From: Phymatolithon calcareum
Lineage: Eukaryota > Rhodophyta > Florideophyceae > Hapalidiales
Direction of reading: 5' to 3'
DNA length: 64,000 bases
Assembly: GCA_977006965.1 (NCBI GenBank)
Contig: OZ345376.1
Location: 248,001 to 312,000 of the forward strand
Below, in pieces: positions 1 through 11,248 of this stretch (position 1 is the stretch's first letter; each line of letters opens with the position of its first letter). Made by a program: the position numbers and the translations under genes. The notes under the pieces were generated by a model. It had not been told where the DNA came from. It saw nothing but the letters and a program-made list of their open reading frames with translations, and made no database searches.

Positions 1-849
1 CCACTTGACGAGTTGGCTGCCCCTTTTGCTGGACTGCTGTCCCACATCTTGTGTCTTGTGTTCCAGTCATCAGAGATTATCGCCTGATCCCTTGCATGCT
101 TGTTGATTAATGGGAGGCACATGTCGGTTTCCTGCCGAGTAGACCTTGGTGACAATGTACACTGCCCCAACTTTTAGGCTGCCTAGGTGGGCGATAATGA
201 CTTGGATGTGTTGCTTTGCATACTTGAAGATGAGTTTCACTCCACATCCACTGCGAAATACTAGTGATACTCCTTCTCGCTGTACCACGCCTTCTTGCTC
301 TGGAATTTTGGTTACGGGGCCCTCTGGAGTTATCAGTTCGGGCCTTGGGGCGTTGATAGAGAACATATCGGTCCGGATACGGGTTTCAGATCTCAGATGT
401 GTCTTCCTGGCGCACTTATTGGTCTCGAACGTTGGGCACGAGTGCATTTTTAGCATTCATCGTTTTTCTTCTGCCCACTTGACTACTTGGGTTCCTCTTC
501 TCTTAGATTGCTTATCTCATGATTTATGTCTTGCATTTCAGTCTCCGCAGATGATGGCCTGGCCTCTCGCATGTCTAGTTATGAGCGAAAGACACTTTTG
601 TGTCTCTCGCTACGTACATTTAGGTTACATATACACCACTCCAATTTTCAGTTTTCCTACTTGGGCAATGAGGACTTGATAAAGAATCTTTGCATACTTG
701 AAGATAAGCTTCGCTCCACATCCTCTTCGGAAGACAAGTGATACGCCTCCAAACTTTCTCGCAGATCTGCGCCAGCGACTAGAGGAAGTTTGGTGGCTGG
801 GCCAATCTTGTGTGAAGAGTGCGGGTCTAAGGGCATTCATTGTGAACAT
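1..849 (-). pseudogene. LINE APE-type endonuclease fragment, tandemly duplicated
   Basis: Two diverged copies of one endonuclease segment lie head to tail, about 465 bp apart. Each reads GVSLVF then GCG, KLIFKYAK and a hydrophobic stretch ending in VYI or VVYM. This matches the GGV...VYV part of the APE endonuclease that nicks target DNA for non-LTR retrotransposons. Downstream of each on the same strand is the GDxNxRHxxWD catalytic motif. In the 5' copy (557-480) it is broken by two TGA codons; in the 3' copy (75-1) it is readable but shifts frame. No continuous reading frame exists, so this is dead. The duplication could be a tandem duplication of a dead copy or two nested insertions. Assignment to an endonuclease is fairly sure; the clade is not. 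Confidence 0.65.
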
Positions 850-1579
850 TTTTGTCCGGATACGTGCTTCAAATGTGTATCGCTGAGTCCAATCAACTCG
901 ACTCCGTTGTTATTCACCAACTTTCGAAGCTTCTCGGGAGTCTCGGGAGAACCCCCCAAACTCATTGTTGCAATTCTCCAATATTTGTTAAAAATTATTT
1001 TGGGACGTGACTTGCTTCGAGTTTGAGATGGGAGTTACAGGTATTTCATCCTTGTCTGGGTCTCCAATGATAGCGTTGGTCGCCGAGTTGTTTGGGTGTT
1101 TATAAAGGTCAGTATCTCTTGTTGGGTTTTCTCTTTACTGGTCGATGATCCTTCTCCTGAGTGCCCAAACGGGTGGCCATTGGCGTTATCTTCCGTTTTG
1201 GTTCCAGCCATATTTTCCTTTCCACTCTCGTTCTGGACAGCCTTTTCCTGTACGATCGTAGGTCCGGATGGAGCACGCGCCTCCGCAGAAACTGCTCGAG
1301 GTTCCGAACCTTTTCTACGTCGATGGCTCTGAGTCTACGATATGCTACTCTTTCCAATCCCTTGTAATTTGTTAGAGCTTACAAGAAGTACCTTGTGCGC
1401 GCACTTTTTCTCGCCGCATGCCTCTCCAACTATTTTTCAGGTTCTACACTATGTCTTTTCCTCTTGCCGTTTTCGAATACGTTGAAATTGTACATGCAAA
1501 TCAAGGTCGTTCAAGAATCCCTTTCGGACGTTCGGTTTGCGTTTTCTGTAGCCCTTCGTGTCCTCTATTTCTCAGGTCT
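850..1579. other. No assignable gene; probable upstream LINE remnant
   Basis: Minus-strand frames run open between 1,357 and 1,109 with a basic, arginine-rich composition (FLRRRVLHP), which would suit a nucleic-acid-binding ORF1 or linker. I cannot align it with the other LINE copies in the window. I see no splice-supported gene, RNA gene or tandem repeat. Confidence 0.3.
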
Positions 1580-1960
1580 GCAATGTCGAGAGTGCGGATT
1601 GCGGTTGGATGCATCCACAATCTTAGGCAAAGATGCGTTAATGTCAGTGGATTCCACCCTGAAATATGCATCAGCATTTTCAAGTCGTTGACTCTCCCCA
1701 AGTGAGAGTCTACAAGTCATCTGACTCTGATGATGAAGCGGTTGCTATCAGAAATTGAGGGAGCAGAAGGTCCTTTTCAAAAGAATGACTTCGGGAAATA
1801 TGCGAAGCATCGAAAAAATCGAATGAGAGTGCTCTGTCGGCTAGAGAGTCTAGAGGTTAGGAGGACTGATCAAGCAGAAAGGTTTGCTTTAAGCCTGTTG
1901 AAACGGAAAACATGCCTGGAATAGGCAGAAGAATACCATCAATGCTCGAAACGGATCTTT
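1580..1960 (+). pseudogene. LINE ORF2 C-terminal fragment
   Basis: This stretch is a second copy of 63,256-63,620 near the other end of the window, in the same orientation and recognisably the same base for base over most of its length. It encodes the segment after the reverse transcriptase: LLSEIEGAEG, FGKYAKHRKNRMRVLCRLES and QAERFALSLLKRKTCLE, closed by a stop at 1,921. Compared with the other copy it has an in-frame TAG where that one reads CAG, plus a few extra bases near 1,598. The homology ends abruptly near 1,960. It is a fragment with no start and no catalytic domain. Confidence 0.7.
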
Positions 1961-2229
1961 AGATGTGATGGCAAGACCGGTCAGAGATATGTCCTCGGAG
2001 AAAGCGAGTTAACTAATGCTAATGCTAGAGCACAGGGACTTTATACGATTTCAGTTACTCAGAACTATGAAAGAATCAGTATTGAGACCATCTGAGACAC
2101 GCAGATGCCCTTTGGCGAAGGTGCGTGTGTAGCCCCAGCACCTTATGATGCCAGAACTACAATCCATTCTTGCTCGGGTGAACAGTTCTGGCGCAATCTA
2201 TTAGTATCGGGCAATATAGAGCTAAGAAT

Positions 2230-2925
2230 TCTTCCAGACTTTCCAGCAAAAAAGCACAAAACAGTCCGCCAAGGCACGCACACAGAAAGCCACTTGGAAG
2301 TCAGATCTCTTCCAACATGCATTTCGGTTCGCCTGGATAAAGTTTTAGTTTTCAGGGTTACAGCAGGTCTGTGAGAAGTAGCCTGTGTGTCCGCACTAGG
2401 TACAGTGACTGTTCTTCATTTCGGACCTGGCGTAAGGCATATTGCGCTTGCACTTCATCTTGGGCTCCTCCTGGTAGCGCAAGCTCCGCACCGAAATATT
2501 TGCGTGTCGTGCACACCAATCAACGTATATCAAAAATAAGTCCAGACTAGGCCGAAGCGTCGAAACTGCAGTCTTTCCCCAAGTAATATTCACGAGGGGC
2601 GCGTGGCACCTTATTTAGAAGAATCTGTTCTCTGAGGATTCGAGAACAGCGATGCAGTCGATACTCCGCAACTGTGCAAAATTCGTACCAGCAACTCGTG
2701 TACAACGAGCAGCCTGATAACGTGGTTCTTGGAGGGCATGAAGTGGTGCGAAATGTTCAATGTCCTACGCCGTGGGCTTCCTCGTCTGGGTTTCAATAGC
2801 TCTAGCAGCTCTGAGCGGTCAAGAGTACCCTTTTCAAGGTGCATGTAAATCCAATCTGCAAATTTTTGTCCTCTGTAGTCTGACGCAGGTGCGACGATTG
2901 TTTCAGATGCAGCCACATGGCGCAC
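2230..2925 (-). pseudogene. Gag/ORF1-like remnant with degenerate CCHC zinc knuckle
   Basis: On the minus strand around 2,410-2,368 the translation reads HCTxCGHTGYFSQTC, where x is a TAG stop. The spacing C-x2-C-x4-[H]-x4-C is that of a retroelement gag/ORF1 zinc knuckle, but the histidine is tyrosine, a single C-to-T change. Upstream on the same strand is a basic, lysine-rich segment (PKMKCKRNMPYARSEMKN) and, further up, an open stretch of about 100 residues (2,925-2,611) without recognisable motifs. Such knuckles bind element RNA in gag or LINE ORF1 proteins. Whether this came from a LINE or an LTR element cannot be told from what remains. Confidence 0.4.
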
Positions 2926-2949
2926 CAGATAATGATGGACGACAAAGTC

Positions 2950-5060
2950 CTAAGTCCTTAAAGCGAAAAGAGATAGGAAAGCCATCTAGTCTGGGCAGCT
3001 GCTTGTGGAGTCGGACGCTGAGCTGTGTTGTTCGCTGCGAAGTCAGCAGCATACCAGAAGAATGCAAGAATGAATATGGAGTGATCTACGTACCGGATGA
3101 CTACTAGATGTGACAAGACTGTCAATTTGGTGACCATTAGACACGTTTTTATTCATGTATCGAATATTCTTCATATATGCTTTAAAATTAAAACTGGTAT
3201 CAATAAACTAATACTTAGGAAATATCAAACTCAAGTCACAGTGTAAAGCATGGTACATATGAGACAGTATGGTCCTTTGAAGATCCCTCCGCATTTCCGC
3301 TGTAGTTTGTGTAAGATGCTATAGTTTTGGATCCAGGACGTTCAAAGATTTGCTGTGAAATTCGCATTGCAGTGTTCCCATTTCGGGTTTCGACTTCATG
3401 ACGATGGGATTCAAAATTTTCAAAGAGTGATGGAACTTGATTAGCTTGAAATACGTACGATGCATAGGTTGATGTGTTTAGAATTAGTTCTCCCAGTGAC
3501 GTAAGGTAGAGGTCGGTTGTCGAACAGTAACTTGCTTGACCATTTTTCTTCTTCCCGTTTCCAATATCGCCCAAGACATGAAATCAAGTTCATGGATGTT
3601 CTTCTAATCGCATTTGAATAAATACGATTTGCGTACTGAATGTGGAGAGCAGACGGGTGGCGCATCATTACTTTCTCTGGACGTGTGGCAACCGGTTGAC
3701 GATAAGATTACATATTTTCGTTCTAGCAGTGTTTTTCTGTTTCATTCACAATGTTATTTTATACATCGCCTCCGTGGCGTGAGTCAGTAATGCAACTGGG
3801 GTCAAAGTTGAAGTTCCAAGACGGAAATATAGACCGCTTTTATAACGGAGGACCCGGTACTCGATCGAAGTATTGTCCTAATGCCGAGTTTACGACTGGA
3901 AGCTCCTATGGGCTCGTCAAGCACGAGTGTAGCTATGTATTCAGGATGGGTGACTTCCTGTGTGGGTTCAGACGACGTAACCTGTTCCGTCAAATGTACA
4001 TATAGTTCCAAATTTGAACTATATTGGTATTTCGCGTTCTGAAGCACAGCATGCTATTGACGCTCTAATTTTCTTGGTCTTTGCTGAAGTCTGCAAGCGT
4101 TTGGAAAAGTGTTGTATGTAATGCATTGGAGCACCGGTCTATACAGAATAGAGGTTTTTTCTCAGTCCGTGACAGTACGAATCTAGGTACGCGTGCTGAG
4201 AATGCCTTTCAACTGTTTTCCTGGTCAATAAAACCCACACACATATTGGCACGTAGTCTGATTAAATGTGCTACCTACGTTTCCGAAGACAGCGCTCAAC
4301 GATATCCTGCGATATCAGTATCAGAATTGATTTTTGTTGTGGAGAGCCGCATTTATGCCATTGCGGGGTATCACAGCTGGCTTGAAGACCACTTTGTGAA
4401 CTCTTCGTACTGCTGAATGGCTTCTGCAGCAATGAAAGGTAGCCGAACAGTATTATGTCTGAAACTTTACTTGTACCCATTTTCAGCGATACAGAGGTAT
4501 ATTCAATTCAGGTACTGATTCTCTCGAAACGAACACACATTGATCAAAATGTTCTCAGGCAGACACGCGTAATAAAAGGCAATGGCTTCATCATATGATT
4601 TATAAGCTATTTGAGGAGAAACGCTCAACAATGCCTCCAGTGCGACGAGCACCACGCGTTGGACGATGAGCAGGTTGCAAATGAATTAGACTGTCAGCAT
4701 TCTGGCCTTCAAATTGTTCTTTCACGACACAGGAAAGACAGGATCATAATGGGGGATGACGTCCTCAATTAGTCGTCGGACTGTAACTACACCATTGTAC
4801 GGAATCATGCAACTGGAAGGCACGGGAAAGTGGCTGATAGTTCTGATACCAAGTAAGGACGTGATAAAAAGGCAAACAGACCGGAAGAAGTATGATGCAC
4901 CATCCCTATCCCTAGCTTAACGCGCAGAGAAAATAGCGCATGAAACAGTGAGAAATGCGTCGTCCAATTAGACAAAAAATCGCCTTGTTTTGATGGTTGT
5001 TTGGAGATTCGAAATGCCGGCGCACGAGTTGGCTGTGTTAAGTCTGTTTTCAAGAGCGTT
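2950..5060. other. No recognisable gene
   Basis: Several short open frames of 75-115 codons occur on both strands (for example 3,236-3,574 minus and 4,081-4,416 plus) but none has a motif I recognise or a convincing start. The region is AT-rich between 3,110 and 3,240. Old transposon sequence is the likely content because a gag-like remnant lies immediately beyond on the minus strand. Confidence 0.3.
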
Positions 5061-5063
5061 TGG

Positions 5064-6064
5064 TCACTTAATCCTAGCGCGTACAAATCGACGATTTCGG
5101 TCCGCATTGCCGAACGTTCGGAAAGCGCCTTCCTCAGACAGACTATTGTGCAAGTCGATTACGAGCACGCAAATGAAAACGAAAGGGCCAAGCGGAGCGA
5201 GTTCATCCTTCTTGGCAATGGAGTCATTGAAATAATCATAATTGAATAGATCCGTTGAGAGTACAGTCGTGGGAAGAGTTATAGACTCGCGAAGACTTTT
5301 GCATGCTGCGGAATGCAATTCTGACTGGCCGCTTGGATATGGCATCTTTCGAGGCATTCGGCGTTGTATAATAGTGACTAGAAGGTAAGTCGACTTCTTC
5401 GACATTCATTAGTCGCCGCTTGGTCTTTTGTTTGAACGATATTAAGTCACTTGTGATTCAAAAAGGCAGCAGCTTCCTTGCATAGAGATTATACGTTAAG
5501 CGCCGGTCGCAATTCTCCGAATCTGAGGAATATCGTCGACAACTCCTTGTATAAGCTTGTTCATGAACTCTTCTTGAGAGAATGGGACGACAAATTCTCA
5601 CTTGCAGCCTTGTAAAGACGTCTTGAAAACGAATATAAGTCTTCCTCTCTTCTTTGGCAAACGATATTGAGTGCATCATCCGCTTGTTGTACATTGAATC
5701 TCAGCAGCTCGCAACGACCCTTTATGAGTACGAAAATCTTCAGAACGTCGTGTAACATGGATATAAATTCGTTCAGATCAGGTTTTTTAGGCTCATAAAA
5801 CATGCGGTTGTACCGCACGAGGATGATTTCGTTAACAGATCCAAAGACGAGAGTGGTTATCTTCGGAATGAAGTAATCTTCCCGCTTCAGCGGCACACTG
5901 TGTGCATACTCCAGAACATGTGCGATATAAAATGAAACTTTTCCAATGAGTTCTTTCAGGCATACGTCGACTTGTCCTTTTACGACTGCAGCTTTGCTAT
6001 CTCGGTTTCCACGTACTCTATGTCCAGGTATCGAAAGTGGTACTTCGCCTTGACTAACGTTCAC
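5064..6064 (-). pseudogene. Retroelement gag-like remnant
   Basis: The minus strand carries a 167-codon frame (6,064-5,561) that continues after frame changes to about 5,064. Its C-terminal half reads ALNIVCQRREEDLYSFSRRL, resembling the segment of retrotransposon gag proteins in which a Q-x3-E-[ES]-L-x-[DE]-[YF] motif precedes an R-[RF]-L helix. It then continues in another frame as EFMNKLIQGVVDDIPQIRRI, as expected of the gag domain. No zinc knuckle or protease is evident nearby. Gag is the particle-forming protein of LTR elements. The match rests on one helical segment, so a host protein remnant cannot be excluded. Confidence 0.35.
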
Positions 6065-6214
6065 CGCAAGCCTTCACTGTTGGGAAGATTTTAATATTTC
6101 CCGTCGTCAAGACAGGAGTTCAACGTCGGTGCAATGTTTCCGTATTCTTGAAATGCGCAAATTACGTCCGTTTAAAGCCTTGGTCAAATGAAACACACGC
6201 TACTTGGCAAATAT

Positions 6215-6750
6215 AGATAAAAGAGAGAGAGACAAGACAGAGAGGAGAAAGAATAACAAGCCAACGAAATCCCACACTCACAATAGATAGCATACAGATA
6301 ACAAACTACATATCTTCGACGCAGCACAAGCGGTCTTAATGATTGGCAAGAGCGCGAGGGTACGCTGCACAGGGCCAGGGAAGATCGACGACGTTTTCAA
6401 TCAGAACTACAAATAGACGCATTTAGAACGAAAATAAGAAGATCGAACTGAATAAACGAACGTTCCGTTGAAGCGGATAAGCGCGATAGACTTGCAGGAT
6501 CTCTAACCGCCGTGCAGAATGGAAAGTAGCATGATTCGTAGCTAACTGAGAGAAATGAGCAAGTCAATATCTGCATAGAAGCTGAAACGACGCTTTCGGC
6601 ACGAAGGAAGAGAGGAACGTGAAGACTAAAAATATGAGAACGGTATCCTGATTGCAGTGGGAACCTTGGCTGAGCCATCGACCATCGGTTGAGCGCACGA
6701 AAAGATAACAGGACAATTAAGTCCGATTTTCACTGAACCGGTTTGCATGG
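6215..6750 (-). repeat. Diverged third copy of the promoter-bearing repeat family
   Basis: The purine-rich block at 6,215-6,300 (gagagagacaagacagagag) and the block near 6,645-6,700 (accttggctgagccatcgac) match in the same order the blocks at about 18,480-18,560 and 18,580-18,625 of the repeat at 18.4-19.2 kb. The middle is strongly diverged and the TATA part is not recognisable. The 93-codon minus frame at 6,678-6,397 (starting MAQPRFPLQSG) overlaps it but shows no known domain. Its orientation is that of the 18.4-19.2 kb copy. Confidence 0.4.
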
Positions 6751-6759
6751 GGAAACGGT

Positions 6760-7824
6760 TGCAGTTCTAGAAATCAGGAAAGAGATACAATTCTGTAAGG
6801 TTATACGGACGGTCGAAAAAACATTTGGGTGTTTCAAAAGTATCTTCTACACTTCAAATGAAGCGAAAATAGCCCATAGATACGAGAGACACATAGTTTT
6901 GTCGTATTTGCCGCTGCTTTGTAAGCATTGATCGAAATATTTGTTTCTACTATTGGATTCTGTTCATTTCTTGAGACGAACGTTTGCCATCCAGTTTCAA
7001 GGTTTACTGTTAGCTACTGATTATATGCGATTTGTGTTTATCAGAGTTCTTTTAAAAAAGAGAGAACAAAGATTCAATCCAGGTGAGCCAAGTTAGTTCA
7101 GACGTTCTATTCTCTGCTCAGAGACATCGAAATTATCCTCAACAATCATAATCGTCAAGTGTGTTTACCTAGGGCGATCGATAGGGTTACAGACTCAAGT
7201 ATCGTTAATAGGGATCTGATCAGGAGGGAGAAAAATCATCTGTTGTGAAAATATCTTAGTTGAAAAGAAATAGACCTCAAAATGTTGATGGTAAAAGGGA
7301 TAAATTAATTGTCCGTTTTTCTGTAAGAAATAAAATTGTACATCTCAGTAAGAATAACCTCAGGGAGAACGACAACTTCATGGAGGTGAGAATGGTCTTC
7401 TACAATGGCTTGCATCGAATCAACAATCTCACTCTGTCGCGGAACGTGTGCTACGAAGATTTGAAACCGGGTGGTATTACGGTGCCGTTAAGACGTCATC
7501 CAAGTGGCACATAATGCTGTACAACACGCGAAAGATTCAAGTGGTAAAACAAGGCGTGGTGGTACAGTTAAGCAAGAACGAAAGTCCGCTGAACGTTTCG
7601 CGGATGACACCGCTGCAAAGCGTCTGGATATTTTTGACACGTTCTGTGCGGACAATATGGGGAAGATACTTGTCGTAGAGTGTACGGGATGGAGGCCGAA
7701 GTCACGTTCAGCAAGCAGGTACAACCGTCGGAATGAGCGTATTTTTGCTGTCAACAATGGCTTTGAATACATGTTGAGTGCCGCGGTGAATGCAATATTT
7801 TGGCAGGAAATGAGGAAATGGCAT
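6760..7824 (+). other. Unassigned; target sequence of the transposon insertion
   Basis: Overlapping plus-strand frames (7,260-7,514, 7,448-7,678 and 7,504-7,839) give a plausible but broken protein, with a segment RFETGWYYGAVKTSSKW that loosely resembles Tudor or Agenet-type chromatin-reader strands. That resemblance is weak and I do not assign a function. The last frame runs into the terminal repeat of the DNA transposon at 7,825, so the transposon interrupted whatever was here. Nothing else is recognisable. Confidence 0.25.
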
Positions 7825-7855
7825 ATATGGGGAGTTTAAGCTCAAACCATTCCCT
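7825..7855 (+). repeat. Left terminal inverted repeat
   Basis: This 31-bp repeat pairs with 10,657-10,687 in inverted orientation with two mismatches. The outer part is ATATGGGGAGTTTAA and the inner part ends in TTCCCT. It is the presumed transposase binding and cleavage site. Confidence 0.75.
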
Positions 7856-8365
7856 AATGAAAAAAATCAAACACATTTTATTAACGCCCTTTCTTGTTTC
7901 GAAGGAGCTGAATTCATTGGTGTAAGATTCAGCTCCCAATTCCGACTGCATCCTTACTTTATTTTTAATTATAGTTGCCGCAAGGCCAGACTTTAGCAAG
8001 CTAAAATTCCTAGATACAGCCCAGGAAATATTTTGCAAGTTATGATAAACATGTAGGCGACACCACCTGATAGTGCGTAGCGATTGCACAGCTCTTCACG
8101 TCAGGCGCAAGAGGCAGACATTTCGCGTGAAACATTCGCGGCATAACCATGTAATGACGGAGGACGCGGTTTTCAACGCAGTTGCAATTGGCTGGGATAC
8201 CTCAGATGACAAGACTTGCGACCGCGCGTCACATAGCTGCTTCACGTGGCGTATACGTGAGCGCGATGCCAAAGCTTTCCGTTTTGCTCTTCATCTTCCC
8301 TTTTTCACATCAAGTCCTTGCAAAACTGTTTACTAGGCTCTCTTTCAATCTCCGTCTTCCCCGTT

Positions 8366-10134
8366 GACTATGCGCATCAATAAGTTTTTCAACTTTCTAA
8401 CCTTGAATGCCTTTGATTTTAGATCATTAATATCGTACTTTTCCGTTCTTTCCAAGATAGCTGTAATCACATCCGCATTCCTCATGGCGGTGATTGCCGA
8501 GACCGGCAGATCGGCTTGTCTATCTGCAAGATTAGCTCATCCAGTGTGGCCTCATGGGAGTCCGTGGGCATGACCTGGCTTGCCAAACGCTCTTGCCTGC
8601 TCCCTGATTCCCGTAGAATGCATAGCTTCCTCCACATCGAGCACTGTGTCTATGTCAAGATGAAGCAGACGCTTTTTGAGAACACCAAACCACCCATCTG
8701 GTGAGAACTTAGTGTGACCTACTGTCATAAACGAAATCCGAACTTCACGACAATCAAACATTCCATGCGCAGCTATAAGTGATAGAAGCGCGAAAACATA
8801 CTGATTCTTGTTCTGGCCACTTGCGATGTCTACAAAATCGTGTAAAACACGAAAACGAACGTTCCGCATTGGAATTTCTTGTACTAGCATGGAGCCAACT
8901 GCACATGCATTCTTCTTGATAGTTTTTCGTTCTGGAAGTAATAATGTAACTTGTTCCCGTGAACCTTCGTCTGAGACACCAAATAGTCCGAGCTTTAGAG
9001 GCGTCAAAAAGTACATCTCTACTTCTTGATCCGTATGCTTCGGAATCTGAGTATTCTCTGCAAAGTCCATGCTTAGGCACAACAAATCGAGGACGTCTGT
9101 TCCAGAGAGAGATTCTGTGATTTCGTAACTCTCTCTTCCAAATTTTTGACAGCTTTTGTAAAAAAGTCGACAGTCGTGGGCGCAATTGCGATGTTCCTCG
9201 AACAAAAGAATTGCCTTGTGTACTCTTAAGGTGGAAAATTTTGACTTAGACAATAGTTGGCTGCCGATATAATTATGAAAACGGGAACATACTGTCCACA
9301 TGTCCGAACTTAGTGGGAGACGCTTGACATATGGTCTGCAGCTTTTCCAATTGTTGAAGAATTTCGGCTTAGACACATTGATATCTGCTGGAACAGTATC
9401 TTCATACTTTTGATAAACTAGGGAATCAGATAGATTGTGCGGAAGTTGAAGAAGTTGACCATAAAAGCTGTCTGTCCTTGAGCGACCTGGGTCAGGCAAC
9501 CCGTACGTTTCAGACAGTGTGTCAATAAATGACACCACATATTTTGAAGCATCTTTTGGAACTCTATTTCCTTCAGTCGAACCTCCCCGCATTTCATCAA
9601 AGGATACTTCGGTCTTTGTGCAAAACGCTTCACTCTCTTGCGCAAGGCGTTGCAGAGGTGACTTGCTTATACAGAGAGCGGCACAAAAAAATTTACGACA
9701 CACTGGGCGGCCGAAAAGCATATACTTATTACGGGAACAGTCTGATTTTGTTTCACTGGTTCGACCATCAATAAAGTTGACAGCGGAGATAATACCACAA
9801 ATAAAAGACTGTTCTTGCTCTCGAGGCAAGGAAAGGAGAGACAGACAAAAATTTGAAGACTTTCAAGCTGTAATGTCGAGGCACATTTTCTGGAACAACA
9901 CGGCTCGCTGTTTGCATCGAAGAATGATTCCAGAATTCGTATTTTCTTGTCAACGTATGACGGTTCATTTGCCGTTGGGAACGTGAGTGTACTGTCCCCA
10001 TAGCTGTCAAGCATTGCAATGGAATTCTGGAGCTCGTTGGAGAGGTCAACAGGATCCTCGATTTGATCAGCTTTGTCTTGCAAAATGTAGCTGTCTAGTA
10101 GGGTGCATTCCGAATATGAGTCTGACTCGGACAT
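8366..10134 (-). pseudogene. DUF7869-type DDE-like transposase, frameshifted
   Basis: The reading starts at a real ATG at 10,134 with an acidic N-terminus, passes a CCSRKCAST cysteine motif and loses frame near 9,860-9,830. It continues as a 425-codon frame to 8,552. That frame has the family hallmarks: D at about residue 334 in VDIASGQNKN, then FMTVGHTKFSPDGWFGVLKK at about residues 368-387. DUF7869 proteins occur in transposon-like genes of many eukaryotes and are thought to be RNase H-fold transposases. The frame beginning at 9,829 uses TTG, so it is a continuation and not a start. A further open segment in another frame (8,534-8,366, VITAILERTEKYDINDLKSK) may be the displaced C-terminus. 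At least one and probably two frameshifts make it a pseudogene. Confidence 0.7.
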
Positions 10135-10656
10135 ATCTTGTACACTTCACTAATCGCGTGCAAGGGCGACAGCTAGAAAGGCGGTGATGTTAGAACTGAA
10201 GGATGACTAGAGCTTTACCCAGATGAAAGCGGTAGTATTAATAGTGGGTTAACGATCATAGATGCGGCTGGAGAGTGCAGATTAGGGCTGTATACTGACT
10301 ATGCAGCCCAGTAGTGAGGATCTGATAGGTGATCCAATCTACGCTTGGTCTTACGGTTGATGTGCTTGGCGACAATACAGTTTCCACGATGGGGAGCGAG
10401 ACAGTGGAGCACTCCCGACGATGCGAAGAAGAAGTCCTTGCTGTGACTTCTTGTCGTACTGCACATGGAATATATAATACACTGTAAGGTCTTACAGTAT
10501 GAGAGCTCTCAATCTATTGGTAAATTTTAAAATTAAAATTGCCCAGATGATTCTCTGATGTATTCTGCTCATATTTGTACCGAATTTTTATTTTCATAAT
10601 TTTATATCATAACAACACAAAATGAAAAGAAAAAAATACTTTCGTGATTCGGCAAC

Positions 10657-10687
10657 AGGGAACGGTTTGAGTTTAAACTCCCCATAT
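10657..10687 (-). repeat. Right terminal inverted repeat
   Basis: This is the inverted partner of 7,825-7,855. Read on the minus strand it begins ATATGGGGAGTTTAA and ends TTCCCT. The two differences from the left repeat are both purine transitions. Confidence 0.75.
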
Positions 10688-10699
10688 GTGGGACGGTTG

Positions 10700-11240
10700 G
10701 CCGAAATACTGACTCTGCGATGTTCCCGAGGTTTGGCGAAATTGGTCGAGTACGAAGTCTGCAAATATCGACTAACAGAGTATGAGGATGCGAGATGCGG
10801 TGTGGCAGTGATTTTGGACTGGTTAGAGAACAATTGTCGTGGTATTACCGTTGTGCATCTTTTCGGCACGAATTGTGTTACGCATCTTGTCTACGTGGAT
10901 AGTGACAAGAAGCTGTTCAGGAATATCCAATGAATATGTGTGCATCGGCCTTTAAGTGTTGCGTTGGAGACGGCAACGTCATCTAGAAGATATTCGTTCG
11001 TTTTTTGGTGTGCTAAGTACCAAGAATCGTTTGGGAAAGAAGCAAAACTCTGAACAGCGCCCAAAAAAGGCGACAGAAAATCCGAACAGCGACGTAAGAG
11101 ATGTAATCGCGCCGCATCTCCACGTGCTGCTGTCCATGGAATGAAATGTGATACTGTGTTGAGTTTTGGTAAAAACAAAGTGCTTCTGTGAAACGTTTGT
11201 GTCGCTGAGGCAGTACCAGTGAAGTCCATGTCGGAGAGAA
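10700..11240. other. No recognisable gene
   Basis: A plus-strand frame runs from inside the transposon end to 10,933 (CRGITVVHLFGTNCVTHLVY) with no known domain. Three overlapping minus frames at 10,891-11,441 also show nothing recognisable. This may be the other half of the sequence interrupted by the transposon. Confidence 0.25.
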
Positions 11241-11248
11241 GTTACGTA

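Larger units (their letters stand above)
7825..10687 (-). mobile_element. DNA transposon with 31-bp TIRs and DUF7869-type transposase
   Basis: A 2.86-kb element is bounded by 31-bp inverted repeats (7,825-7,855 and 10,657-10,687) that agree at 29 of 31 positions and carry the core ATGGGGAGTTTAA. The sole coding content is a broken minus-strand transposase gene (10,134-8,366). Both ends are flanked by ATAT, compatible with a 4-bp AT target duplication, but that sequence is palindromic and merges with the repeat, so the exact ends are uncertain. A matching single terminal repeat lies at 29,603-29,633, so the family moved more than once in this genome. The element is non-autonomous today. Confidence 0.7.

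Noticed and set aside
146-679. 177-codon plus-strand open frame
   Set aside because: It is the complement of the duplicated endonuclease segments; the minus-strand reading carries the motifs.
8552-9829. Intact 425-codon gene starting at 9,829
   Set aside because: The apparent start is TTG and the upstream part of the family continues in another frame; it is the core of a broken gene.
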